From Klebsiella pneumoniae (GTDB lineage Bacteria; Pseudomonadota; Gammaproteobacteria; Pseudomonadales; Azotimanducaceae): a DNA stretch of 43,859 nt. Below the pieces are notes generated by a model. The model was given only the letters and a program-made list of their open reading frames with translations. It did not search any database and was not told the origin of the DNA. The DNA lies in the NCBI GenBank assembly GCA_945878745.1, contig CAMDVY010000001.1, forward strand, positions 1-43,859. Reading direction: 5' to 3'. A program made the translations under genes and the position numbers. Below are positions 25,378 through 32,711 of the stretch, in pieces; position 1 is the stretch's first letter, and each line of letters starts with the position of its first letter.

Positions 25378-25629
25378 TCACCGACCGGTTTTGTTGCTTT
25401 CGATGAGCAGGGCCAGCTGCTGTTCGAGGCGGGCAACTTGTTGCTGCATGGTCTCCAGTTCTGACTTCAGTCGATCGAACTCCAGCTTTGGAACAAGCTG
25501 CAGGCGGTTCAGGAAGGTCTCGGTGCGGTCGCCCGCCGGCGAGAGAAGTTGCTGGTCTATTGCGCCAGTCAGGGCGCCAAAAGCAGTTTGCGCCGTCTGC
25601 AGTAGAGCATCGAGAGGATGTTTGGCTTC
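25378..25629 (-). CDS. ubiK: Ubiquinone biosynthesis accessory factor UbiK
   Basis: UbiK (BMFP/YqiC family) is a small trimeric coiled-coil protein needed with UbiJ for efficient aerobic ubiquinone synthesis. The 83-residue product from the ATG at 25629 has an amphipathic N-terminal helix and a C-terminal heptad-rich helix (LEFDRLKSELETMQQQVARL). GGAG seven bases before the ATG decides the start. A longer reading frame to 25752 has no support. The gene sits upstream of yifB and back to back with glnK, the arrangement known from Pseudomonas. A conserved C-terminal EQQLALLIE closes the coiled coil. Confidence 0.85.
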   Translation of the reverse strand, partial: EAKHPLDALLQTAQTAFGALTGAIDQQLLSPAGDRTETFLNRLQLVPKLEFDRLKSELETMQQQVARLEQQLALLIESNKTGR

Positions 25630-25766
25630 CATTAGGCGCTCCACGCAATAACAATAGGTGGTCATGGTATGTTGATCCAGGGGCTGGACCAAGCGAGCAA
25701 GTCCTTCAACGCTGTGAGCCAGTGACCCGTCACCGCAGAAAGCCATGATCAAGCGCGCCGGTTTTA

Positions 25767-25780
25767 CGCCAAGTTTGGCG
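25767..25780. promoter_or_regulatory. 14-bp palindrome between ubiK and glnK
   Basis: CGCCAA-GT-TTGGCG is a perfect 14-base palindrome in the 265-base region between the divergent ubiK and glnK genes. It has the form of an operator for a dimeric regulator, but I cannot assign it to NtrC or any other known one. No sigma-54 promoter (TGGCAC-N5-TTGCA) was found in the region either. Confidence 0.35.
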
Positions 25781-25894
25781 CATTTGGTGATAATTCTCCG
25801 TTAAATGTAGGCTTGCCTGCTCGGTTCGCTCAAACTGGGCTGATGCAAAGCGGAACCTAATGACTGAGTTGGGTCCTAACCGAAGGAGTGTGAG

Positions 25895-26233
25895 ATGAAA
25901 TTGATTACGGCCATCGTCAAGCCATTCAAGCTCGATGACGTGCGCGAAGCGCTGTCGGATATCGGCGTACAAGGCATGACAGTTACCGAGGTAAAGGGCT
26001 TTGGTCGCCAGAAAGGGCATACCGAACTGTATCGTGGCGCCGAGTATGTCGTCGATTTTCTGCCGAAAGTGAAGATCGAAGTGGCCATCGATGACAGCAT
26101 GCTCGATCAAGTACTCGAGACGATCACCAAGACTGCCAGCACAGGCAAAGTCGGTGACGGGAAGATCTTCGTGATGAACCTGGAAGAGGTTGTTCGTATT
26201 CGTACCGGTGAAACCGGACCGGCGGCAGTTTGA
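25895..26233 (+). CDS. glnK: PII nitrogen regulatory protein (GlnK/GlnB)
   Basis: PII proteins sense 2-oxoglutarate, ATP and ADP, are uridylylated by GlnD, and control nitrogen metabolism and the ammonium channel AmtB. The 112-residue product has the start MKLITAIVKPFKLDDV (GlnK-like), the T-loop with the uridylylation site Y51 in GAEYVVDF, and C-terminal GDGKIFVM plus VRIRTGE. GAAGGAG six bases before the ATG is a strong ribosome binding site. In Pseudomonas this gene precedes amtB and then sutA. Here a SutA-like gene follows at once and amtB is absent from the window. Confidence 0.95.
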   Translation: MKLITAIVKPFKLDDVREALSDIGVQGMTVTEVKGFGRQKGHTELYRGAEYVVDFLPKVKIEVAIDDSMLDQVLETITKTASTGKVGDGKIFVMNLEEVVRIRTGETGPAAV

Positions 26234-26306
26234 CGCGGACTTGCACAATTCGAGTCGTGTTCTATAACTACCGGCGTCAATTGGATGTTGTGGAGGCATG
26301 AACAGA

Positions 26307-26513
26307 ATGAGTACGACCCCAGATATCGATACCGCGCTTTCCGTTGAAGGCACTTCCCACTCAGCCAAGGTAAAGGCAGGTGTGCGAAAAAATATTGCCA
26401 ATGATGTGGAGGCTTTCCTGCGTCAGGGCGGCAAAATCGCCGAGGTCCCCAAAAATTTCCGAGCCGATCCCCCGCGCAAGCCCGAGAGCAACTACGGGCG
26501 TGGCTCGATCTGA
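26307..26513 (+). CDS. Short SutA-like RNA-polymerase-associated protein
   Basis: The 68-residue product resembles the conserved part of SutA, a Pseudomonas protein that binds RNA polymerase and supports expression during slow growth. The matching segment is VEAFLRQGGKIAEVPKNFRA followed by DPPRKPESNYG. Pseudomonas SutA also has a long acidic N-terminal tail (total about 105 residues), which is nearly absent here. The start is uncertain: a GGAGG lies one base before an ATG at 26298 and ten before the ATG at 26307, and I prefer the latter. Its position after glnK matches the Pseudomonas order except that amtB is lacking. The assignment rests on recalled sequence. Confidence 0.6.
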   Translation: MSTTPDIDTALSVEGTSHSAKVKAGVRKNIANDVEAFLRQGGKIAEVPKNFRADPPRKPESNYGRGSI

Positions 26514-26579
26514 TCAGACTGGCTTTGCAGCCTTCGGAATGTGGGTAAGATGCCCGGCCTCTGAAACAGGTAGTGGCTG

Positions 26580-27938
26580 ATGAAGTATATGAGCACCCGT
26601 GGCGGGGTCCACGGGGTGAGCTTCCAGGATGCGGTCATGATGGGTCTTGCTGACGATGGCGGCTTGCTCATCCCCGAGACCCTGCCCGATGTCAGACCTA
26701 TGCTCGCGGCATGGCGAGGCCTGTCGTACATCGAGTTTGCCAAGCGGTTGCTGGTCTTGTTTGTCGACGATATCGAGCCTGCTGTGCTGGCTCGCCTTGT
26801 CGACGAGGCGTACGCCAGTTTTACCGAACCAGACGTGGTGCGATTAGCGCCGGTTGGCGATGTCACCGTGCTGGAACTCTTCCATGGTCCGACACTGGCG
26901 TTCAAGGACGTCGCGTTGCAATTGCTCGGCGGCCTGTTTGCTCATGTACTCGGCGCGCGTGGCGGCCACCTCAATATTCTCGGCGCCACGTCCGGAGATA
27001 CCGGCAGTGCTGCAATCGCCGGCGTTCAAGGCCGGCCAAACGTTGACATTTTCATACTCTACCCATTGGGCCGAGTAAGTCCCCTGCAAGAGCTGCAGAT
27101 GACGAGCGTACCGGACGCCAACGTGCATTGTCTGGCTATCGAAGGCAGCTTTGATGATTGTCAGTCCATCGTCAAAACGATCTTTGGTGATTTAAAGTTC
27201 AAGCACGCCCATTCGTTGGGAGCTGTCAACTCGGTTAACTGGGCTCGCGTATTGGCACAGGTTGTTTATTACGGCTATGCGAGTCTTCGATTTGACGAGT
27301 CGCCGACGTTCGCTGTGCCCACCGGGAATTTTGGGAATGTGTTTGCCGGTTACCTGGCCAGCAGGATGGGCTTTCCCATACACAAGCTGGTACTTGCGAC
27401 CAATGAGAACGACATCCTGGCGCGCTTCTTTGCCACAGGCGAGTACGCTCGAGGAGAGGTGCGATTCACGCATTCACCAGCCATGGATATTCAGGTAGCC
27501 AGCAATTTCGAACGCTATCTTTTTTATCTCCTTGGTGAGAACCCGGAGCGCGTGAGTGCGTTCATTCAGCAATTCCAGTCCGCTGGACACGCAAGTCTTG
27601 GTGCTCCACCAGATGACCCGCTCTTTCTATCGACAGCGGTAACTAACAAGGATACGGAAACAACCATTCGCGACACGTTTGCGAAAACCGGCTATGTCTC
27701 CGATCCGCATACTGCAGTTGGTTTGTCAGCCGCGCGGCGATTCACTGAGCTCAGACCGATGGTGTGCATCGGTACTGCACATCCTGCGAAGTTCCCGGAA
27801 GTGGTTGATGCCGTCCTGAAGCCTGGCAGTGCGATTCACCCTGACCTCGAGAAACTCCGGGGTCGTCCACCTCGGCGTACGATCCTGGCTGCGGATGTAG
27901 AAGCCGTAAAGACGATCGTGCGGGAACGAGGTCACTGA
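26580..27938 (+). CDS. thrC: Threonine synthase
   Basis: PLP-dependent conversion of O-phospho-L-homoserine to threonine, the last step of threonine synthesis. The 452-residue enzyme has the N-terminal MKYMSTRGG of the long (class II, E. coli and yeast) form, the PLP lysine in GPTLAFKDVALQ, the phosphate-binding SGDTGSAA, and GAVNSVNWARVLAQ. GNFGNVFAGY in the C-terminal half is typical of this class. The ATG at 26580 is 66 bases after the SutA-like gene, preceded by a weak AGG. It stands apart from thrA/thrB and converges with the HAD hydrolase gene. Confidence 0.95.
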   Translation: MKYMSTRGGVHGVSFQDAVMMGLADDGGLLIPETLPDVRPMLAAWRGLSYIEFAKRLLVLFVDDIEPAVLARLVDEAYASFTEPDVVRLAPVGDVTVLELFHGPTLAFKDVALQLLGGLFAHVLGARGGHLNILGATSGDTGSAAIAGVQGRPNVDIFILYPLGRVSPLQELQMTSVPDANVHCLAIEGSFDDCQSIVKTIFGDLKFKHAHSLGAVNSVNWARVLAQVVYYGYASLRFDESPTFAVPTGNFGNVFAGYLASRMGFPIHKLVLATNENDILARFFATGEYARGEVRFTHSPAMDIQVASNFERYLFYLLGENPERVSAFIQQFQSAGHASLGAPPDDPLFLSTAVTNKDTETTIRDTFAKTGYVSDPHTAVGLSAARRFTELRPMVCIGTAHPAKFPEVVDAVLKPGSAIHPDLEKLRGRPPRRTILAADVEAVKTIVRERGH

Positions 27939-28008
27939 TCGCGGCCGACAGCGGGATATCGATGTTCGAAAGGCACCCCTGTCGTTAGGCGCAGACTCCT
28001 GCCCCGGA

Positions 28009-28707
28009 CTAGTTGATGGAAGAAATCGCTGCTGGTATTTCCCGCAATGCGTGAACGATGCGGGTCGGCCGAATGGCGCCTTCAGGCAGACCCTTGCGAG
28101 TGAGATCGACCCAGATCGTATGCATGCCGACGCCGTGTGCACCGGCGATGTCATCATCGAGATGGTCACCAATATGCACTGCGCCCTCTGGTCGTGTACC
28201 CGTCCGCTCCAGCGCAGCCAGGAACATGTCCGGGTGCGGTTTTCCTCTGCCAACTTCCGCTGCCGAGTAGGCGAAAGAAAAATAGCGATCAAGTCCGAGA
28301 CGAGTAATGTCCGCGTTGCCATTCGACAGTGCGGCCAACATGTAACTGTTGGAGAGCGTAGCCAAGGTCGTCAGTGCATCCTCGAAGTAGTTCACCTGAT
28401 GACGGCCGTCCATGAACACGTCGAATGCCTTGCGTGCGAGGCGCTCCGCGCTCGCACTGCCATGTCCACACGACTCGATGGCCCTTTGGGTGATCAACAC
28501 GCGCAAGGCTGAGAGGTTGTGTTTAAGCTCTGGGTGATTAGAGAGCACCTGGGTGCGAATTTCAGTAAGGCCGTTAGAGTTGTAAAGATCCACAACTTCC
28601 GGGACGTGCTCCCGCAGCCAGGCGCGCATCGATTGTTCAGCTGCGACGATGACCGAATCGACGTCCCACAAGGTGTTGTCAAGATCAAAAGTGATCAAAG
28701 AGGTCAA
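28009..28707 (-). CDS. HAD-family hydrolase (YigB-like)
   Basis: The 232-residue protein has the four HAD motifs: D8-L-D10-N-T near the N terminus, a Ser/Thr in ALSNGN, a Lys in VGRGKPHPDMF, and the acidic GDHLDDDIAGA. It resembles E. coli YigB, an FMN phosphatase, which in that species also follows xerC. The start is TTG at 28707, two bases after the xerC stop, with GAGGA a few bases upstream. A longer frame would overlap xerC over its length and is not credible. It is the last gene of the lptM-lysA-dapF-DUF484-xerC operon. Confidence 0.87.
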   Translation of the reverse strand: MTSLITFDLDNTLWDVDSVIVAAEQSMRAWLREHVPEVVDLYNSNGLTEIRTQVLSNHPELKHNLSALRVLITQRAIESCGHGSASAERLARKAFDVFMDGRHQVNYFEDALTTLATLSNSYMLAALSNGNADITRLGLDRYFSFAYSAAEVGRGKPHPDMFLAALERTGTRPEGAVHIGDHLDDDIAGAHGVGMHTIWVDLTRKGLPEGAIRPTRIVHALREIPAAISSIN

Positions 28708-28709
28708 CG

Positions 28710-29609
28710 TCAGTCCTCGGCTTTGTTTGCGGGACGCTGGTGCGCACGTGGATGTGCCTTGTCGTAGACTTCGGCCAGGTGCTGGAAGTTCAGATGTGTA
28801 TAGACTTGGGTTGTCGATAGATTGGCGTGGCCCAACAATTCCTGTACGGCGCGCAGGTCGCCGGATGATTCCAGAACATGACTTGCGAAGCTGTGTCTGA
28901 GCATGTGTGGGTAGGGAGCATCGGTCTGCAGCTGTCGGCTTGCCATCACCTTCAATTGCCGCTGAACCGTACGTGGGCTGATGCGCGCGTTCTTGCGGCC
29001 GGTAAACAGAGGCGACTCCGGGGTCGTCAGACCACGAGTGTCCAGCCACGTTGAGAGCGCAGTCGTTGAGTGGCTGCCCAGCGGCACCTGGCGAGTCTTG
29101 TTGCCTTTGCCGGTTACCACGACGAATCCTTCGCGCAGATCAAGATCGCCAATATCTGCATTGACGAGTTCTGCCAACCGCAGACCGCTGCCGTAGAGCA
29201 GTTCCATCATCGCGCGATCACGCTTCTCCAGGTCAGTCTTCGGTTGACTGGAAAGTAGCTGCTGCACCTGATCCGTATCGAGCACGGACGGCAATCGGGT
29301 TTTACGTTTCGGACTGACCACTACGGTCGCCGGATTGTCGGTGACCAGCTGCCGTGACTTGAGGAAGTGATACATGCGGCGAATGCTGGATAGATGCCTT
29401 TGAATGGAGCGGGCGGACAGTCCCTGGCGCCGCAGCAGCCCGATATGTTCACTGACGTGATGGTGAGTTGCGGTCTGCCACTCAAGCTCATGGTTCTCAA
29501 GATAGTGGCAAAACTGTCTTAGGTCGCGTTGATAGGCGGCTCGGGTGAGAGGCGAATAAGCCCGCTCGAACTCCAGGTATTTCAGGAACTGATCAAGTTG
29601 CTCGTTCAC
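28710..29609 (-). CDS. xerC: Tyrosine recombinase XerC
   Basis: XerC resolves chromosome dimers at dif together with XerD and FtsK. The 299-residue product has the SAM-like N-terminal core-binding domain and all catalytic residues: R144 in SGLRLAELVN, K168 in TGKGNKTRQVP, H235 and R238 in PHMLRHSFASH, H261 in LLGHANLS and the nucleophile Y270. The GTG at 29609 gives the usual length, and a GTG at 29621 overlapping the DUF484 stop is an alternative. It is a chromosomal housekeeping recombinase rather than an integron or phage integrase, judged from the neighbouring dapF, lysA and DUF484. Confidence 0.94.
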   Translation of the reverse strand: MNEQLDQFLKYLEFERAYSPLTRAAYQRDLRQFCHYLENHELEWQTATHHHVSEHIGLLRRQGLSARSIQRHLSSIRRMYHFLKSRQLVTDNPATVVVSPKRKTRLPSVLDTDQVQQLLSSQPKTDLEKRDRAMMELLYGSGLRLAELVNADIGDLDLREGFVVVTGKGNKTRQVPLGSHSTTALSTWLDTRGLTTPESPLFTGRKNARISPRTVQRQLKVMASRQLQTDAPYPHMLRHSFASHVLESSGDLRAVQELLGHANLSTTQVYTHLNFQHLAEVYDKAHPRAHQRPANKAED

Positions 29610-29620
29610 CAACCTGTGCA

Positions 29621-30283
29621 CTACAAACGCGCGACGGTTCGCGCCAGAACATCGCCGATATAGCGAACGAACAGAGTTTCCATATCGGCGCTGAAGCGGG
29701 CAGCATCTTTCGAGCCAACCGCGAGACAACCCTGCGTCGTGTGCTGAATGAACGGGATGAAGACTACGCTGCCTGAGGACGCAGGGTCCTGCTGCGGAAA
29801 CAGTGAGCGCATTTCTTCCTCGCGCAGCGCCACACAACAGGCCACGCCACCTGACAGGAAGCGATCAGTCGGCAAGGCATTGGGATGGCCGGTGATGTAG
29901 TCGAGACTGATGGTCGCACCACGCAGGTGGCAACATACGAAGTCAGCTTCAAAGTCGATCAACATGTTGGTTGCCAGTACTTCGTTCAGCTCCTGCCAAT
30001 TTGTCACATCGAGAAGTGACAGCGTGAGAGACCTTGTTTTTGCGAACAAGGTATCGTTGTTCCGTGCGGCTTGCATCAGTTCATTCAGACGCCGGCGCAT
30101 GGTCATATTGCGCTCGCGCAGGATGCCGACTTGCCGTTCGATCAGAGAGATCGCTCGCCCGGTTTCGTGAGGCAGATTCAACTCACCCAGCAACGAGGAT
30201 CGCCGCACAAAGAAGTCTGGATGTTGACGCAAGTAGTCAGTGACTGCCTGATCGTCCAATTGATGGATGGCTTCGCTGCTCAT
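29621..30283 (-). CDS. DUF484 family protein (YigA-like)
   Basis: A 220-residue protein of the DUF484 family, whose function is not established. An N-terminal segment (AVTDYLRQHPDFFVRRSSLL) with an acid-hydrophobic helix and a coiled coil around ERQVGILRERNMTMRRRLNEL leads to a GAF-like C-terminal domain ending with FVRYIGDVLARTVARL. It is regularly located between dapF and xerC in gammaproteobacteria. Here the ATG overlaps the dapF stop (ATGA), and its TAG touches the xerC start region, so all three are co-translated. A nucleotide or signal sensor role is inference from the GAF-like fold. Confidence 0.88.
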   Translation of the reverse strand: MSSEAIHQLDDQAVTDYLRQHPDFFVRRSSLLGELNLPHETGRAISLIERQVGILRERNMTMRRRLNELMQAARNNDTLFAKTRSLTLSLLDVTNWQELNEVLATNMLIDFEADFVCCHLRGATISLDYITGHPNALPTDRFLSGGVACCVALREEEMRSLFPQQDPASSGSVVFIPFIQHTTQGCLAVGSKDAARFSADMETLFVRYIGDVLARTVARL

Positions 30284-31119
30284 TCGATGTCGACTGTGCC
30301 CTCGTAGACCAGAGTTGCCGGACCCACCATCTTCAGCGTATGCCCGGGGCCTGCCCAGCTGATCCTTACCTTGCCGCCTGGCAGAGACACCTTGACCCGA
30401 TCCCGCAGACGATCGGTCAACACGCCAGCAACCACAGCGGCGCAGGCGCCGGATCCGCAGGCGCGTGTTTCACCAACGCCACGTTCGAATACACGCAGCC
30501 GGACAAATCCAGGTTCGACGACTTCGCAGAACTCGATATTTGCGCCTTCAGGAAACACAGGGTGACGGGTCAGTTGCGCACCGAGTTCGAGCACCGGAGC
30601 GTCGATCACGCTGTTCACGAACATGACTGCATGTGGATTGCCGACCGAGACGGGTACCGCGTGATAGATCTGGTCTTCGACCTCGATTGGAATGGTGTGT
30701 GTTGTCTCGTCGATGCAGGCGGTGGTGGGGATTGATGCCGGATGCAGCCTTGGCTCACCCATGTCCACTTCAACCTGGTCACCGATACATACGGTGGTGA
30801 TGCATCCATTGACGGTCTGCCAGCGCAATTCGGGTCGTGAGGCCAGTGAGTTTCGTTCGACAAACTGGGCGATACAGCGGGCGCCGTTACCACATTGTTC
30901 AGCCTGGGAGCCATCCGCGTTGTAGATTCGATACCAGAAATCTGCCGCAGGATCAGTCGGCGCGGCGACCAACAGCAGTTGATCAAAGCCGATTCCGGTA
31001 TGGCGGTCGGCAAAAGCAGCGATCTGCTCCGACGACAGATTGACCTCCTGCGTCACCGCATCGATCACCATGAAGTCGTTGCCGAGCCCGTGCATTTTGC
31101 TGAAGCGAAGACGAATCAC
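30280..31119 (-). CDS. dapF: Diaminopimelate epimerase
   Basis: Interconverts LL- and meso-diaminopimelate for lysine and peptidoglycan synthesis without a cofactor. The 279-residue enzyme has the two catalytic Cys: C76 in EQCGNGARC and C221 in RACGSGACAA, and the N-terminal substrate Asn in GLGNDFMVID. The GTG at 31119 overlaps the lysA stop (GTGA) and has GGAG five bases upstream. A GTG six bases earlier is too close to the binding site. It is the third gene in the lysine operon. Confidence 0.96.
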   Translation of the reverse strand: MIRLRFSKMHGLGNDFMVIDAVTQEVNLSSEQIAAFADRHTGIGFDQLLLVAAPTDPAADFWYRIYNADGSQAEQCGNGARCIAQFVERNSLASRPELRWQTVNGCITTVCIGDQVEVDMGEPRLHPASIPTTACIDETTHTIPIEVEDQIYHAVPVSVGNPHAVMFVNSVIDAPVLELGAQLTRHPVFPEGANIEFCEVVEPGFVRLRVFERGVGETRACGSGACAAVVAGVLTDRLRDRVKVSLPGGKVRISWAGPGHTLKMVGPATLVYEGTVDIE

Positions 31120-32363
31120 AGACACTCCTCCTCGCGTGCCAACAGATCACGATAGGTTTCTCGTTGGCGAACCACTTTGAATGCATCGCCGGAGACGAGC
31201 ACTTCGGGTGGGCGCGGACGTGTATTGTAGTTCGAGGACTGGACAAAACAGTAGGCGCCAGCAGACATCACGGCGAGCAGGCTGTCATTGTCCAGCGCCA
31301 TTGCGCGAGCGCGGGCGAGGAAGTCACCGCTTTCGCAGACAGGTCCGACGACGTCCCAGACTTTTACCGGACTCGTGGATGGGCGAACAGGGATCACGTC
31401 ATGCCAGGCTGAGTAAAGGGCCGGACGAATGATTTCAGTCATCGCAGCATCAACCACTGCGAAGTGTTTGTCTGAATCTCTGGCTGCAGGCTTCAGATAT
31501 TCGACTCGGGTTAGCAGCAGGCCGCCGTTGCCTACCAGGAAGCGACCGGGTTCGAGCCCGATGGACACGTTCTTGCGAAGCAATCGACTGCGCAAGGCCA
31601 GACCATAGGCGGCCACATCGAAGTCCGGTTCATTCTGGTAGGCAATGCCCAGGCCACCACCAAGGTCGAGGTGGCGAACCGGAATGCCGAGCGTTGCCAA
31701 GCGCTCTCTGAGTTGAAGGAGAGCATCGACGGCTTCGAGCAATGGCTTTGGTTCGGCGATCTGAGAGCCGATATGGCAGTCGATGCCAATGATATTGAAC
31801 ACGCTGTTTTGGCTGGCTCGCGTGTAGAGCTCGATGGCTTGTTCGATGGGAACGCCGAATTTGTTCTCTTTCAATCCGGTCGAAATGTAGGGATGGGTCT
31901 GAGCGTCGATATCCGGATTGATCCGCAGAGCGATGTTTGCCGTCCGGTGCAGAAGTTTTGCTCGTTCGGCAATCCGGTCGAGTTCAGCCGCACTCTCCAC
32001 ATTGAAACAGCCGATGCCCAGTTTGATTGCGAAGTCGATTTCTTCGACCCGCTTGCCCACCCCTGAGAAGACGATCGCTTCCGGCGGAGCCCCAACTTTC
32101 AGCGCACGTTCAAGCTCACCGCCGGAAACGATGTCGAAGCCGGCTCCGAGTGACTGGAACAACTGCATCACGGACAAATTGGAGTTTGCCTTCACCGCAT
32201 AGTAGATGCGGTGGTCCAGCCCGCTTAGAGCGCTCGTTAGCGCCTGATACTGTCGAGTGAAATGTGCGCTGGAATACACAAAGACGGGGGTTCCCGTCCG
32301 TTCCGCGATGTGCTCGAGAGAGACGTCTTCGACAAAACAGGTGCCGTCGCGATGTTCAATCAT
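31116..32363 (-). CDS. lysA: Diaminopimelate decarboxylase
   Basis: PLP-dependent decarboxylation of meso-diaminopimelate to L-lysine. The 415-residue enzyme of the Orn/DAP/Arg decarboxylase family has PLP lysine K58 in YYAVKANSN, HIGSQIAEPKP, a glycine-rich GGGLGIAY loop, and the cross-subunit GPVCESGDFLA active-site motif. The start ATG lies inside the end of the short lipoprotein gene lptM, an overlap of eight bases, and has no strong ribosome binding site of its own, which suggests coupling. It is followed by dapF by a GTGA overlap. Confidence 0.96.
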   Translation of the reverse strand: MIEHRDGTCFVEDVSLEHIAERTGTPVFVYSSAHFTRQYQALTSALSGLDHRIYYAVKANSNLSVMQLFQSLGAGFDIVSGGELERALKVGAPPEAIVFSGVGKRVEEIDFAIKLGIGCFNVESAAELDRIAERAKLLHRTANIALRINPDIDAQTHPYISTGLKENKFGVPIEQAIELYTRASQNSVFNIIGIDCHIGSQIAEPKPLLEAVDALLQLRERLATLGIPVRHLDLGGGLGIAYQNEPDFDVAAYGLALRSRLLRKNVSIGLEPGRFLVGNGGLLLTRVEYLKPAARDSDKHFAVVDAAMTEIIRPALYSAWHDVIPVRPSTSPVKVWDVVGPVCESGDFLARARAMALDNDSLLAVMSAGAYCFVQSSNYNTRPRPPEVLVSGDAFKVVRQRETYRDLLAREEECL

Positions 32364-32469
32364 TGGAGGTCGATATCACGACATCGCCGGTTTTTGGCAG
32401 ATAGAGCGGACCTTTCTGACCGCAGGTCGCCACCAGCATCGACATTACGATGATGATCAGCCAGCGCAC
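32356..32469 (-). CDS. lptM: Small lipoprotein LptM (YifL/LppL-like)
   Basis: A 37-residue lipoprotein. From GTG at 32469 (GGAG seven bases upstream) the product reads a short hydrophobic signal (RWLIIIVMSMLVAT) and then C16-GQKGPLYLP, which is the signature of YifL/LppL. E. coli LptM stabilises the LPS translocon LptDE by helping its disulfide bonding. Only about 22 residues remain after the acylated Cys. The stop lies eight bases inside lysA. The position directly before lysA or dapF is typical of Pseudomonas and E. coli, which supports the call although the gene is too short for most gene finders. Confidence 0.85.
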   Translation of the reverse strand: MRWLIIIVMSMLVATCGQKGPLYLPKTGDVVISTSND

Positions 32470-32534
32470 GAGGAATCTCCAGGAAAATCAGGCCCGCGAC
32501 TATAACACGCCGCAACTGCACCTCGGGCTGGCTG

Positions 32535-32711
32535 GCCCGCACTATTCATGAATGGTCTGCTGCGGACGACGATAGCAGCGAAACCACAGGGCGTGCTCCC
32601 TCCGCGTGCTCGACGTGCTGTACAGCACGCCTGTGCGCGTTACAGTCCGCGACCTAAGTGGTTTCACTACTCTCGACGCCTTCGCGACGTCTCTTCATGA
32701 ATAGTGCGGGC
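32535..32711. mobile_element. 177-bp MITE-like element with perfect 18-bp terminal inverted repeats
   Basis: The left end GCCCGCACTATTCATGAA (32535-32552) is an exact reverse complement of the right end (32694-32711). Inside lie a second inverted pair, GAAACCAC (32580-32587) and GTGGTTTC (32658-32665), and a perfect 16-base palindrome CGTGCTGTACAGCACG (32614-32629), so the element could fold as a large multi-stem structure. No gene fits inside and no transposase is near, so it would be non-autonomous. The outermost flanks nearly agree (CTG on the left, CTA on the right, both read inward), but no clear target duplication is seen. A mobile nature is inferred from the ends. Confidence 0.7.

Noticed and set aside
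25800..25894. Sigma-54 promoter for glnK
   Set aside because: No TGGCAC-N5-TTGCA or close variant was found in the upstream region.
27939..28008. Terminator between thrC and the HAD gene
   Set aside because: CGACAG and CTGTCG can pair, but the loop is about 26 bases and there is no T run.
32470..32534. Tail of cyaA on the far side of the inverted-repeat element
   Set aside because: The 65 bases between the element and lptM do not continue the cyclase in any frame, so a simple insertion is not enough to explain the truncation.
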